The translations under genes were made by a program, and so were the position numbers. A DNA stretch of 29,700 nucleotides from a bacterium (lineage in GTDB: Archaea; Thermoplasmatota; Thermoplasmata; Lutacidiplasmatales; UBA184), in assembly GCA_021832495.1 (NCBI GenBank), contig JAKBKR010000002.1:1-29700 (forward strand). Reading direction: 5' to 3'. This document shows positions 8,034 through 15,698 of this stretch, piece after piece. The notes below the pieces were generated by a model. That model had not been told where the DNA came from. It saw nothing but the letters and a program-made list of their open reading frames with translations, and made no database searches. Position 1 is the stretch's first letter; every line of letters starts with the position of its first letter.

Positions 8034-8081
8034 AAAATGAACGGGTTCAGAGCCCCGTCACGCACCAGCGTGACGGAGCTC
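8034..8081 (-). terminator. hairpin plus T-run after the tetraether-synthase-like gene
   Basis: Bases 8055-8063 and 8068-8076 form a perfect 9-bp stem (CCGTCACGC / GCGTGACGG) with a 4-base loop, and it extends to 14 positions with a single mismatch (8050-8063 with 8068-8081). Read on the minus strand it begins about 30 bases past the stop of the radical SAM gene and is followed by a run of five Ts (8034-8038). This is the arrangement of a stem-loop terminator, or of a stabilising 3' end of the transcript. Confidence 0.65.
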
Positions 8082-8109
8082 CGTGGGTTAGGAGGGAGGG
8101 GCGAGAGCT

Positions 8110-9855
8110 TCAGGCCTTGGTGAAGCCCGGCTGGCCCTTGAGGGCCTGGATCCGGTAGTACTCCGGGTCCACGATGACCTCGCCGTTGATACCCATCGTG
8201 TCGATGGTCTTGATCTTCATGGCGTCCCCCTTCTGCTTGGTCCAATCCGGGATGGGGACCGAGAACTTCTTCTCGACCTCTGTCCGGTAGATCGGGCCCG
8301 AGTTGTACGAGCAGAACGGGATGATCCTCCCATCGGGTGCAGTGTAGTGGATGTCGCAGCGCATCAGGCGCTGGATATCGTAGTCGTAGGCGTCCTGGAA
8401 GTGCATGTTCCCGAGGTAGAGCGTCCGCCAGGTGAACTTGGCCAAGGCCTCCTTGTTACCTTCGGAGAAGATCCCGGCGATCACCTTGACGACGTTCTTC
8501 TCGTTGATCCCTTCCGGGGCCTTCGCGAAGTCGAAGTACTGGCTCACGGCGTGCATGAGCTTGGCGCTGGCGAGGGCGAGCCGGACGCGTCCGAACCGGG
8601 CGTCCCGGTACTCCTCGATCATCTGCTGCACGTTCTTGAAGAACCCGTCGACATCCATGAACCGGGGCAGCGGGGTGATCTTCTTCTGGCTGTCCACAAA
8701 GGCGAAGGTCGCGCAACCGCAGCCAGGGTGTGTGGTCAGGGTCATCTTCTCCTTGCCGTGGATGATCGAGATGAGCTCCGAGATCGGGGCCACGGAGGGC
8801 ACGGGGAAGAAGTCAGTCTTCTCGAAGGGTCCGTCGTTGCAGAGGATCCGCACGAGGTCGGACTGGGTGAACCGCATCTGGAAGCGGTCCTTGTCCGGGA
8901 CCCGGGCCGTCAGGGCAACGGGCTGGAAGTTGACCCCACGGACCACGTCCAAGTTGTCGAGGGCGAAGTTGACCGTCGGGATGATCTGGTGCTCGTTGTA
9001 ACCGCCGACGAGGGTCGGGACCAGCACTACGGAAAGGGGGCGGTCCGACTTGCCCGCTGCGATCTCGCTGGGAGGCGAGTGCGTGCGGCGGGCGGCCTCG
9101 ATGGCCTTCTGCTTCGTCTTGAGGAGCGGGACACCCCGCACCTTGCGGTACATCTCATCGTCAAGACCGTCGAACTGGAGGTAGACCGTGTTCAGGTGGT
9201 GGTCCCGCGCAGCTTGGGCGAATCCGGGCTCGTTCGCCAGACGGATACCGTTCGTGGCCACCTGGATCTGGGTGAACCCGAGCTCGTACGCCATGTTGCA
9301 CGCGTCGAGGAACAGGGGAGAGAGCGTGGGCTCACCACCCGAAAACTGGACTGCGACCGCGCCGACTGGCTTTTGGTTACGGAGGGTCTCGAGCATGAAC
9401 CGGACCTGATCATTGGACGGTTCGTACACGTATCCGGCTGCGTTCGCATTCGCAAAGCAGACCGGGCACTTGAGGTTGCACCGGTTCGTCAGGTCCACCA
9501 GCGCGAGCGCGGTGTGCGACTTGTGGTGCGTACACATCCCGCACGTGTGGGGGCATCCCACGAACTTGTCGTAGTAGGGGTTCTCGTAGCCGACCCCGTC
9601 GCGGGCGTACTGTTCCATCCGAAGATAGAGTTCGACGTCGTTCGAGATGATATCCCAGAAGAAGCCGTGCTCCCGGCAGGTCTTCTCCATGACAACGCGG
9701 CCCTCCTTCTCCTTGACGGTGGCCGGAATGACCTTGATGCACTCCGGGCAAACACTTGCTGTCTTTCGGGGCAGTCCGCGTGGCGCTTGGAACTCTGTGG
9801 TTAGCCGAATCATTGTCGCTTTACCAACCTCGGGAGTCCATTCTGGGACACCCAT
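8110..9855 (-). CDS. tes: tetraether lipid synthase-like radical SAM protein
   Basis: A 581-residue protein with the architecture of archaeal tetraether synthase (Tes, MJ0619 family), which joins two archaeol phytanyl chains to make the C40 chains of membrane-spanning GDGT lipids. An N-terminal metal site is suggested by CPEC (36-39) and CREHG (60-64). GCPHTCGMCTHHKSHT (100-115) carries auxiliary-cluster cysteines. The radical SAM motif CNLKCPVC is at 126-133, and SGGEPT (172-177) contacts SAM. Late cysteines occur in HPGCGC and near the end in CDIHY and IIPFCSYN, consistent with additional clusters. The start is either ATG 9855 or the in-frame ATG at 9813; TATA-like elements fit both. It is monocistronic, with a hairpin terminator after it. 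The family is sure; Tes activity itself is inferred, since Thermoplasmata often encode several homologues. Confidence 0.85.
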   Translation of the reverse strand: MGVPEWTPEVGKATMIRLTTEFQAPRGLPRKTASVCPECIKVIPATVKEKEGRVVMEKTCREHGFFWDIISNDVELYLRMEQYARDGVGYENPYYDKFVGCPHTCGMCTHHKSHTALALVDLTNRCNLKCPVCFANANAAGYVYEPSNDQVRFMLETLRNQKPVGAVAVQFSGGEPTLSPLFLDACNMAYELGFTQIQVATNGIRLANEPGFAQAARDHHLNTVYLQFDGLDDEMYRKVRGVPLLKTKQKAIEAARRTHSPPSEIAAGKSDRPLSVVLVPTLVGGYNEHQIIPTVNFALDNLDVVRGVNFQPVALTARVPDKDRFQMRFTQSDLVRILCNDGPFEKTDFFPVPSVAPISELISIIHGKEKMTLTTHPGCGCATFAFVDSQKKITPLPRFMDVDGFFKNVQQMIEEYRDARFGRVRLALASAKLMHAVSQYFDFAKAPEGINEKNVVKVIAGIFSEGNKEALAKFTWRTLYLGNMHFQDAYDYDIQRLMRCDIHYTAPDGRIIPFCSYNSGPIYRTEVEKKFSVPIPDWTKQKGDAMKIKTIDTMGINGEVIVDPEYYRIQALKGQPGFTKA

Positions 9856-9872
9856 ATAGTCCGGCTGTAGCC

Positions 9873-9882
9873 CTATTAACTA
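9873..9882. promoter_or_regulatory. TATA-like element between divergent tes and the small gene
   Basis: CTATTAACTA reads as a box A on both strands (TTAATAG on minus). It is about 20-25 bases before the ATG at 9855 (minus) and 33-42 bases before the ATG at 9915 (plus). A second element, CTATATG on the minus strand at 9854-9860, would fit the internal tes start at 9813. Confidence 0.45.
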
Positions 9883-9914
9883 CACCGAGGTGGGCAAAAT
9901 CGCCTTAACCATGG

Positions 9915-10238
9915 ATGCCCTGGCCCTTCTTCATGACCACCGTTCGGCTCGGATCCGAGAGCATACACTTCGACCCCGACGAGTTCAGCCAGAGATTAGG
10001 CGAGACCAGTATTAAAGTGGTCGTCCCCCGGGAGCATCTTCCCGAAGTTCTCAAGCGGGCGCTGGACTTCATCAATTTCGGCATATACGTGTACACCATA
10101 GTAGTGATGCCGTCCCCCAACCCGACCTTGAACACGTTCGTCGTCCAGATGGACCGGATCGACTTCAACGACAAGCTCAAGGGGTGGGTACCGTTCCGGG
10201 AGGGCCGGGAACCCCCGGCCCAGTCCACCTCCGCCTAA
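9915..10238 (+). CDS. small uncharacterised protein
   Basis: I do not recognise this 107-residue protein. It has no membrane segment and no cysteine. The central part alternates hydrophobic strands and a helix (TSIKVVVPREHLPEVLKRAL, then INFGIYVYTIVVMPS and LNTFVVQMDRIDF), which looks like a compact alpha/beta fold rather than a chance reading. The C-terminal 15 residues are Pro/Glu-rich and probably disordered. The start may be ATG 9915 or ATG 9933 (MTTVRLG). It lies between tes and the complex I operon, but the operon has its own TATA box 53 bases after the stop, so co-transcription is not required. The complementary-strand reading of similar length is basic and Ser/Thr-rich and looks like a shadow. 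Confidence 0.6.
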   Translation: MPWPFFMTTVRLGSESIHFDPDEFSQRLGETSIKVVVPREHLPEVLKRALDFINFGIYVYTIVVMPSPNPTLNTFVVQMDRIDFNDKLKGWVPFREGREPPAQSTSA

Positions 10239-10290
10239 GCGGAAGGGCCCGCCAACCGAGAGGGAGAAGGAGCGCTTCGCCCGGCCAACC

Positions 10291-10296
10291 TTATAT
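10291..10296 (+). promoter_or_regulatory. TATA box of the complex I operon
   Basis: TTATAT within CCTTATATCGGG is a strong archaeal box A. Transcription would start near 10318-10322, right at GGAGG (10321-10325), which can serve as ribosome binding site for nuoA at 10338. Confidence 0.7.
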
Positions 10297-10337
10297 CGGG
10301 TTGTGCTCCTCAATCCGCGCGGAGGCGATACAGGACG

Positions 10338-10712
10338 ATGGACGCGGGAACGGAATCCTTCCTCGTGTTCGCCGTCATCGCGTTCGCTTTCGGCGTGGGC
10401 TCGATCGTATTGAACCGACTTCTCGGGGCGCGCCGGGTCAAGTCGTACCTACAGGACCTCACCTACGAGTGTGGGGAAGAAGCGGAAGGATCTGCGATGG
10501 TCGACTTCCCCACCCATCACTACGTCTTTGCGATCGTTTTCGTGGCCGTGGACGTCCTCGGTTTCTTCCTCGCCCTCTGGGCCGTTTCGTTGAAGGCCTT
10601 CGCCGCCGCCGGAGTCTGGCTCATCCCGAGCCTTGTCGTGGGCATCTTCACAGTGGTTTCCCTATTGGCCATATACTACGTGCTGCGGGGGGAGCACAGC
10701 CTCTGGGTATGA
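10338..10712 (+). CDS. nuoA: complex I subunit A (NuoA)
   Basis: A small membrane subunit of 124 residues with three hydrophobic helices. It sits at the junction of the peripheral and membrane arms of complex I and helps shape the quinone channel. The loop after helix 1 has the family's YECGEEAEG, with the conserved cysteine that in bacterial homologues faces the quinone site. The second helix reads VAVDVLGFFLALWA where most homologues have FDVE; the aspartate is kept but the glutamate is replaced by leucine. It is first in an 11-gene operon behind a clear TATA box and GGAGG, and its stop overlaps the start of nuoB (ATGA). Confidence 0.93.
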   Translation: MDAGTESFLVFAVIAFAFGVGSIVLNRLLGARRVKSYLQDLTYECGEEAEGSAMVDFPTHHYVFAIVFVAVDVLGFFLALWAVSLKAFAAAGVWLIPSLVVGIFTVVSLLAIYYVLRGEHSLWV

Positions 10713-11305
10713 ACGCGACCAACACTTCCGGCACGGCACGGATCATCACGCACGTCAAGGAGACGGACCCCATGGAACCCGAGGTCCCCTTCGCGGAGGT
10801 CGAGGCCGTCCAGTCCAAGGAGTACATCCCCGTGATCAAGGAGACCCTGACCGGGATGATCCAGCGGGGGCTCGACGCTGCGACCAAACCGGTCTTCAAC
10901 TGGGCCGGACGGAACAGCCTCTTCCCCCTTCATTGGGGGCTCGCTTGCTGCGCCATCGAGTTCGCGGCCGGCTTTGGCGCCCGCTGGGATGGGGAACGCT
11001 TCGGCGTGGTTCCCCGTTCCTCGCCGCGCCAGTGCGACCTTCTCATCGTCAACGGCACGGTGACGTGGAAGCTATCGCACAAGCTCATCACGCTTTGGGA
11101 ACAGATGCCCGAGCCGAAGTGGGCCATCGCCATGGGGAACTGCGCCACGGGAGGCGGCCCCTTCCGTACGGCCTACTCGGTGGTCCCGGGTGTCAACAAG
11201 TTGATCCCCGTAGATGTCTACATCGCCGGTTGTCCGCCGCGCCCTGAGGCGATGCTGGATGGAATCCTACGGCTCGAGCGGCTCATCCGGGAGCGGCGGG
11301 CGTGA
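10709..11305 (+). CDS. nuoB: complex I subunit B (NuoB), cluster N2 carrier
   Basis: This 198-residue subunit holds the terminal 4Fe-4S cluster N2 that reduces quinone. The cluster ligands are visible: the tandem cysteines in ACCAIEF, one in GNCATGGGPF and one in IAGCPPRPE. LFPLHWGLACCAIE and VVPRSSPRQCDLLIVNGTVT are standard NuoB blocks. A 60-residue N-terminal extension, MNATNTSGTA..., is longer than in E. coli and seems polar. The chosen ATG overlaps the nuoA stop by four bases. An internal ATG at 10771 (MEPEVPF) is a less likely start. Confidence 0.96.
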   Translation: MNATNTSGTARIITHVKETDPMEPEVPFAEVEAVQSKEYIPVIKETLTGMIQRGLDAATKPVFNWAGRNSLFPLHWGLACCAIEFAAGFGARWDGERFGVVPRSSPRQCDLLIVNGTVTWKLSHKLITLWEQMPEPKWAIAMGNCATGGGPFRTAYSVVPGVNKLIPVDVYIAGCPPRPEAMLDGILRLERLIRERRA

Positions 11306-11793
11306 AGATGACCGACCTGACCCTGGCGACGCTCCTCCCCGCTCTCGAAAGCCGTTTCGGACCCGATGTGAAGGTCCTCCCCAGCCGCAAGGAGGTGCTG
11401 GGTGTCGTGCAGGTCAAAGGGGAACGGCTCGTCGAGGTAGCTCGGTTCTTGCATGACCAGGGAACGTTCACCCACTGCGCCCTCGTCTCTGGTGTGGACT
11501 GGATCGAGCACATCGAGGTGCTTTACCACCTGTGGTCGGATGCGCTCAAGGGATATCTCGAGCTCACCGTTGAGACCGCACCGGAAGAACCCCATGTTCC
11601 GTCCGTGACCTCCGTATGGCGAGGTGCCAACTGGCACGAGCGCGAAACGTGGGACATGCTTGGGGTACGGTTCGACGGTCACCCCGACCTGCGCCGGGTG
11701 CTCATGCCCGAAGGGTACCGATTCCACCCCCTTCGAAAATCGTTCGAGCTCCACGAACCTGAGGAACTGGAGGTCAAGGCACGCCATGTCTGA
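11302..11793 (+). CDS. nuoC: complex I subunit C (NuoC)
   Basis: A 163-residue peripheral-arm subunit without cofactor that packs against NuoD and NuoB. The C-terminal signature is intact: HERETWDMLGVRFDGHPDLR followed by RVLMPEGYRFHPLRKSFEL. It is a separate gene, not fused to nuoD as in E. coli. The start is GTG at 11302-11304, overlapping the nuoB stop; ATG 11308 is an alternative two codons later. nuoD begins inside its last codons. Confidence 0.95.
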   Translation: MKMTDLTLATLLPALESRFGPDVKVLPSRKEVLGVVQVKGERLVEVARFLHDQGTFTHCALVSGVDWIEHIEVLYHLWSDALKGYLELTVETAPEEPHVPSVTSVWRGANWHERETWDMLGVRFDGHPDLRRVLMPEGYRFHPLRKSFELHEPEELEVKARHV

Positions 11794-12931
11794 GATGTGG
11801 ATCAACATGGGGCCGCAACACCCCATGACCCATGGCCTTTGGAACCTCCGGGTCAAGGTGGATGGGGAACTCATCGTGGATGCGGACCCCGAGATCGGCT
11901 ACCTTCACCGTGGCATCGAGAAGATCTGTGAGTACCGTCGGTACAATGAGGTGGTTACCCTTATGGACCGGACCTGTTACGTGGCCGGCATCGCCTGGGA
12001 ACAGCTCTACATCATGGCCGCGGAAGAGGCGTTGAACATCAACCCACCCCCGAGGGCCGAGTACGTCCGAGTCCTTTCTCAGGAGCTCCAACGGCTCTCC
12101 TCGCATGTGATGTGGTACGCGGCGTACGTCCAAGACATCGGACTGATGACCCCGTTCCTCTACGGCATGCGGGACCGGGACCTCATCCTGGATCTCTTCC
12201 AATCGTACACGGGCGCACGCATGACCTATGAGTTCATGCGCGTCGGCGGGGTGCGCAACGACGTCCCCGTGGGCTTCACCGACCGCTGCCGCAAGGTGAT
12301 GGATTGGTTCGACCAGCGGTTACCGGAATACGAGAAGGTGTGCGACAATTCCACGATCTTCCTCGAACGGACGAAGGGGATCGGGGTCCTCAAGGCCGCG
12401 GACTGCGTGAACGACGGGGTGACGGGGCCGATGTTGCGGGCGGCCGGGGTCGACCGCGACCTCCGCCGTGACCGGCCGTACTCCGTCTATCCCGAGCTCG
12501 ATTTCGATGTGGCAGTGTATGATGCCCCCGATTGCTACGGTCGCTATCGGGTCCGGATGGAGGAGATGAAACAATCCGTCCGCATCGTGCGCCAAGTGTT
12601 GGATTGGCTGGACCGGAATCCCGGACCGGTGCTCGCGGAGAAGGTGCCCCGGTTCGTCGGGACCCCGAGCCCTCCCCCGGGAAAGGAGATCTATGTGGAA
12701 CGCCGCGGCTACCCCAAGGGAAGAGGGTTCTCCGCGATGGAGGAACCCCACGGGGAGGCGATGGCCTACATCATCAACGAGGGTGCCGAGCATCCCTACC
12801 GGGCCAAGCTCCGCTCGCCGGTCTTCGTGAACATCGCCGCTTCCAAGGATTATCTTGTCGGCTACCGGGTCTCTGATATCCCGGCCATCATGGGATCCGT
12901 CGACATCTGCGTCGGGGAGTCCGACCGATAG
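11786..12931 (+). CDS. nuoD: complex I subunit D (NuoD), quinone-site subunit
   Basis: The 381-residue 49-kDa-type subunit lines the quinone-binding cavity next to cluster N2. INMGPQHPMTHGLWNLRVKV near the N-terminus contains the histidine loop, and VVTLMDRTCYVAGIAWEQ contains the quinone-binding tyrosine (usually in DRLDY; here DRTCY, so an adjacent residue is cysteine). EIGYLHRGIEK is another conserved block. The protein ends GSVDICVGESDR, as in other NuoD proteins. Like all complex I members it lacks the NiFe cysteines of related hydrogenases. The start ATG 11786 overlaps the end of nuoC by 8 bases. Confidence 0.96.
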   Translation: MSEMWINMGPQHPMTHGLWNLRVKVDGELIVDADPEIGYLHRGIEKICEYRRYNEVVTLMDRTCYVAGIAWEQLYIMAAEEALNINPPPRAEYVRVLSQELQRLSSHVMWYAAYVQDIGLMTPFLYGMRDRDLILDLFQSYTGARMTYEFMRVGGVRNDVPVGFTDRCRKVMDWFDQRLPEYEKVCDNSTIFLERTKGIGVLKAADCVNDGVTGPMLRAAGVDRDLRRDRPYSVYPELDFDVAVYDAPDCYGRYRVRMEEMKQSVRIVRQVLDWLDRNPGPVLAEKVPRFVGTPSPPPGKEIYVERRGYPKGRGFSAMEEPHGEAMAYIINEGAEHPYRAKLRSPVFVNIAASKDYLVGYRVSDIPAIMGSVDICVGESDR

Positions 12932-12940
12932 GAGACACCG

Positions 12941-14038
12941 ATGGTCGAGACCCTGTATTCCGTGGCCCATACCCTGGTCGTTCTGCTCCTCGGCTTGCTC
13001 GGTCCGCTCGTGCCGGGGTCCGGCGCCTATGGTCCGTTCCTCGCCGTCTGGTTGTCGTACCTTGTCGTCGGGGCGCTCGTGTTTGCGGTCAGCTTGGTCA
13101 ACGTCCTCGTGTTCATCTGGTGGGAGCGAAAGCTACTCGGACGGTTCATGGACCGCCGCGGCGCCATGCACGTCGGCTATGCGGGGCTCCTCCAGAACCT
13201 TGCCGATGGCCTCAAACTGTTCCGCAAACAACCCTTCTCCCCCCGGGAAGCCGACGACCTCGGCTACTATTTCGGGCCCACCGCCTATCTTGTGATCTCG
13301 ATCGCGATCCTGGGCTTCCTCCCGATCTCCTTCGGATTCTCCGGAGGGGCGGTGCCCCTCTCGCTCCTCGTCGCCCTCGCCCTGTTCTCCTTTGCGCCGC
13401 TCTTCATCTTCATCGCCTCCTGGTCCTCGAACAACAAGTACTCCCTGATCGGGGGCATGCGGACCGCGGCCCAGCTTGTGGCCTATGAGATCCCCCTGCT
13501 CCTATCCGTGGTGGCGGTGGTCGCGCTCACCGGTAGCTTCGACCTCAACGTGATCGTCGGTGACCAGGCGGCCAATGGATGGTTCGCCGTCCCCCTTATC
13601 CTAGGGCTGATCATCTTCTTCATCGCCATGCTGGCCGAGGTCGAGCGTATCCCGTTCGACCTGCCCGAGGCCGAGGCCGAGCTCGTCGAAGGCTGGTCCA
13701 CCGAGTACGGGGGGATGCTCTTCGCCTTCACGATGCTCGGAGACTACGTGCGGGCCCTGATCGGGAGCTACCTTATCGTTCTCCTGTTCCTCGGTGGATG
13801 GAGCATGCCCTGGGGCCTCTCCAGCTTCCCCCTCTCCGGGATAGTGTTCTTCCAGCTCAAGACCTATGCCGTTTTCGCCATCTTCATATGGGTCCGGGCA
13901 TCGCTCCCGCGCGTGAGGACCGACCAGCTCCTCCAGATTGGCTGGAAACGGATGCTCCCTCTCGCCATGGTCAACATCATCTGGGCCTTGGCCCTCGTGG
14001 TCTGGGGATATCCCGTCATCCACTGGCCGGCCCTGTAG
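12941..14038 (+). CDS. nuoH: complex I subunit H (NuoH)
   Basis: A 365-residue membrane subunit with about eight hydrophobic helices that links the quinone site to the proton channels. Signatures are present: NVLVFIWWERKLLGRFMDRRG in the first loop and AEVERIPFDLPEAEAELVEG followed by WSTEYGGM in the acidic loop that faces the quinone cavity. The last part has the RASLPRVRTDQLLQIGWKRM motif. GGAG directly after the nuoD stop (12932-12935) serves as ribosome binding site for the ATG at 12941. Confidence 0.97.
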   Translation: MVETLYSVAHTLVVLLLGLLGPLVPGSGAYGPFLAVWLSYLVVGALVFAVSLVNVLVFIWWERKLLGRFMDRRGAMHVGYAGLLQNLADGLKLFRKQPFSPREADDLGYYFGPTAYLVISIAILGFLPISFGFSGGAVPLSLLVALALFSFAPLFIFIASWSSNNKYSLIGGMRTAAQLVAYEIPLLLSVVAVVALTGSFDLNVIVGDQAANGWFAVPLILGLIIFFIAMLAEVERIPFDLPEAEAELVEGWSTEYGGMLFAFTMLGDYVRALIGSYLIVLLFLGGWSMPWGLSSFPLSGIVFFQLKTYAVFAIFIWVRASLPRVRTDQLLQIGWKRMLPLAMVNIIWALALVVWGYPVIHWPAL

Positions 14039-14062
14039 GTGCGCGGGGAAAGGGAGAGAAAC

Positions 14063-14854
14063 ATGGTGCAAGTTCACGAGAAGACGGTGAAAAAGGCCGA
14101 CCCCCCCGAAGACCGTGTCAAGGGGATGGTCGTCTATCCCATGGCCATCGTGGCGCGGCAGTTCGTCAAGAGCCTCTGGCGTCCCTCCACGATCCTCTAT
14201 CCCTTCGGGGAACGCCTCGAGAACGAGGATTTCCGAAAGACGGTCAAGGTCGAGAGCGGTGCACCCATCGGGGTCGGTGAGATCTGGGACAATTACCGCG
14301 GGGTCCATGGCCTCAATATCAAGACCTGCATTTCCTGCAATCTCTGTGCGTTCAGCTGCCCCGACACGTGCATCGAGATGGTCAACACCGATGCGGGTGG
14401 GGGCAAGACGAAGAAGTGCCCTGAGATTGATTACGGGAAGTGTTCCTTCTGTGGCTTCTGCTCCGATGCCTGCCCTGAGGGATGTCTCACCATGACCCCC
14501 GGCTACACCATCACGACCAACGACCGGGCCCACATGGTATATAGCCCACAGCGGCTTTTTGAAGTGTACAAGGCCAAGCTTTCCCAGAACCCCACCCGGA
14601 TCGCGCTTCCCGAGAACGAGGACGTGATCCTACTCGACCAGGACCTCTGCATCGGATGCAACGCCTGCGCTCGGGACTGCCCGACGAAATGCATCACGAT
14701 GATCGACATCCCGAAGCCTGAGTCGAAGCCCGGGGAGAAGCTCCCCAAGCGCATCTGGAAGGAGCCCACGGTCAACGATCCCGAATGTGTGCGGTGCGGC
14801 ACCTGCATCTCCGTCTGCCCGCGGGAGTGCCTCTACTGGGGTGCCCGGAAGTGA
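14063..14854 (+). CDS. nuoI: complex I subunit I (NuoI) with four 4Fe-4S motifs
   Basis: NuoI carries clusters N6a and N6b between the electron input and N2. Here it has 263 residues, while the usual two-cluster subunit has about 140-180. Four cysteine motifs are visible: C89/92/95/99, C127/130/133/137, C196/199/202/206 and C242/245/248/252, each followed by Pro as in bacterial-type ferredoxins. The first pair follows the usual N-terminal amphipathic region (VARQFVKSLWRPSTILYPFG), which matches NuoI. The second pair is an added ferredoxin-like domain, with a 30-residue basic/Pro-rich linker between its two motifs. ATG 14063 follows GGGAG; an upstream GTG at 14039 is possible. The extra domain may let the complex accept electrons without NuoEFG, which is inference. 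Confidence 0.94.
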   Translation: MVQVHEKTVKKADPPEDRVKGMVVYPMAIVARQFVKSLWRPSTILYPFGERLENEDFRKTVKVESGAPIGVGEIWDNYRGVHGLNIKTCISCNLCAFSCPDTCIEMVNTDAGGGKTKKCPEIDYGKCSFCGFCSDACPEGCLTMTPGYTITTNDRAHMVYSPQRLFEVYKAKLSQNPTRIALPENEDVILLDQDLCIGCNACARDCPTKCITMIDIPKPESKPGEKLPKRIWKEPTVNDPECVRCGTCISVCPRECLYWGARK

Positions 14855-15360
14855 GCCTGGACGAGATCCTCTTTGCACTGCTCGCGGGCACGAGCCTAGT
14901 CACCGCCGTGCTCGCGCTCCTCGCCCGGGAGATCGTCCATACGATCATGTGGATCGCTATCCTCTTTGTCTCCCTTGGCCTCATATACTTCCTTCTCGAG
15001 GCGCCCTTCCTCGGTGTTCTTCAGCTCGCGGTCTACGCCGGGGCCGTCACGATCCTCCTCCTCTTCGCCATCATGGTCGTCAAGAAACGGATCTTCAGCC
15101 GGGAGGCGGTCACAGGCATCGGGGTCACCTCCGTGCTCCTCACCGTTGCCACCGCTCTCCTGCTGGCGGGGAATGCCCTCTCGCTCCCCTACAACGCCGC
15201 GGGCCGGACCTACCCGACCCCGATCCTTTCCCAGAGCCTCTTCCTCGACTTCGGGGCCTGGGTGATCATCCTCGGCTTCGTGGTCCTGAGCGCACTGGTC
15301 GGGGCCGTCTACCTCGCTAAGGAGAGCCGGGGGCGCCCCATCCGTGCGGAGGGCGAATGA
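14851..15360 (+). CDS. nuoJ: complex I subunit J (NuoJ)
   Basis: A 169-residue membrane subunit with five hydrophobic helices. The helix LEAPFLGVLQLAVYAGAVTI, followed by LLLFAIMVV, is the conserved NuoJ TM3 with its pi-bulge region near the glycine/tyrosine pair that couples quinone chemistry to pumping. GTG at 14851 overlaps the nuoI stop and places the first helix next to the N-terminus; longer in-frame readings would run back into nuoI. The nuoK start overlaps its stop. Confidence 0.94.
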   Translation: MSLDEILFALLAGTSLVTAVLALLAREIVHTIMWIAILFVSLGLIYFLLEAPFLGVLQLAVYAGAVTILLLFAIMVVKKRIFSREAVTGIGVTSVLLTVATALLLAGNALSLPYNAAGRTYPTPILSQSLFLDFGAWVIILGFVVLSALVGAVYLAKESRGRPIRAEGE

Positions 15361-15677
15361 TCCCCCTCGATGAGCTCGTCCTCTTCAGCGGCCTCCTCTT
15401 TTCCCTCGGCATCTTCGGAGTGCTCACCCGGAGGAACTTCATCATGCTCCTCATCTCCATCGAGATCATGATGAACTCAGCGATCCTCAACTTCATCGCC
15501 TTCGCCGCGTACTCCCCGGCCGGGAATTCGCTCCTGGAGGTCTCCGGGCAGGGGATCGCCGTCGTGCTCATCGGCCTCGCTGCCACGGAGGTGGCCCTCG
15601 GCCTAGCCATAGTCCTGGCGCTCAACCGCATCATCGGGAGCGTGGACGTGGCCGATGCCATGCAATTGAAGCTTTGA
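15357..15677 (+). CDS. nuoK: complex I subunit K (NuoK)
   Basis: A 106-residue subunit with three membrane helices, the normal size. Both membrane glutamates needed for proton transfer are present, in LLISIEIMMNSAILN (helix 2) and GLAATEVALGLAIVLAL (helix 3). The ATG overlaps the nuoJ stop (ATGA). Confidence 0.96.
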   Translation: MIPLDELVLFSGLLFSLGIFGVLTRRNFIMLLISIEIMMNSAILNFIAFAAYSPAGNSLLEVSGQGIAVVLIGLAATEVALGLAIVLALNRIIGSVDVADAMQLKL

Positions 15678-15698
15678 AAAGGAGGGGGCAGGCAGCAC

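Noticed and set aside
8347..9804. Long plus-strand reading frame (485 codons) antisense to the tetraether-synthase-like gene
   Set aside because: It is a compositional shadow in GC-rich DNA: very rich in Val, Glu, Asp, Arg and Gly with no fold-like pattern, while the minus frame has complete radical SAM motifs.
10184..10708. Upstream in-frame extension of nuoB
   Set aside because: It runs through the small unknown gene's end, the operon TATA box and all of nuoA; the ATGA overlap with nuoA gives a better start.
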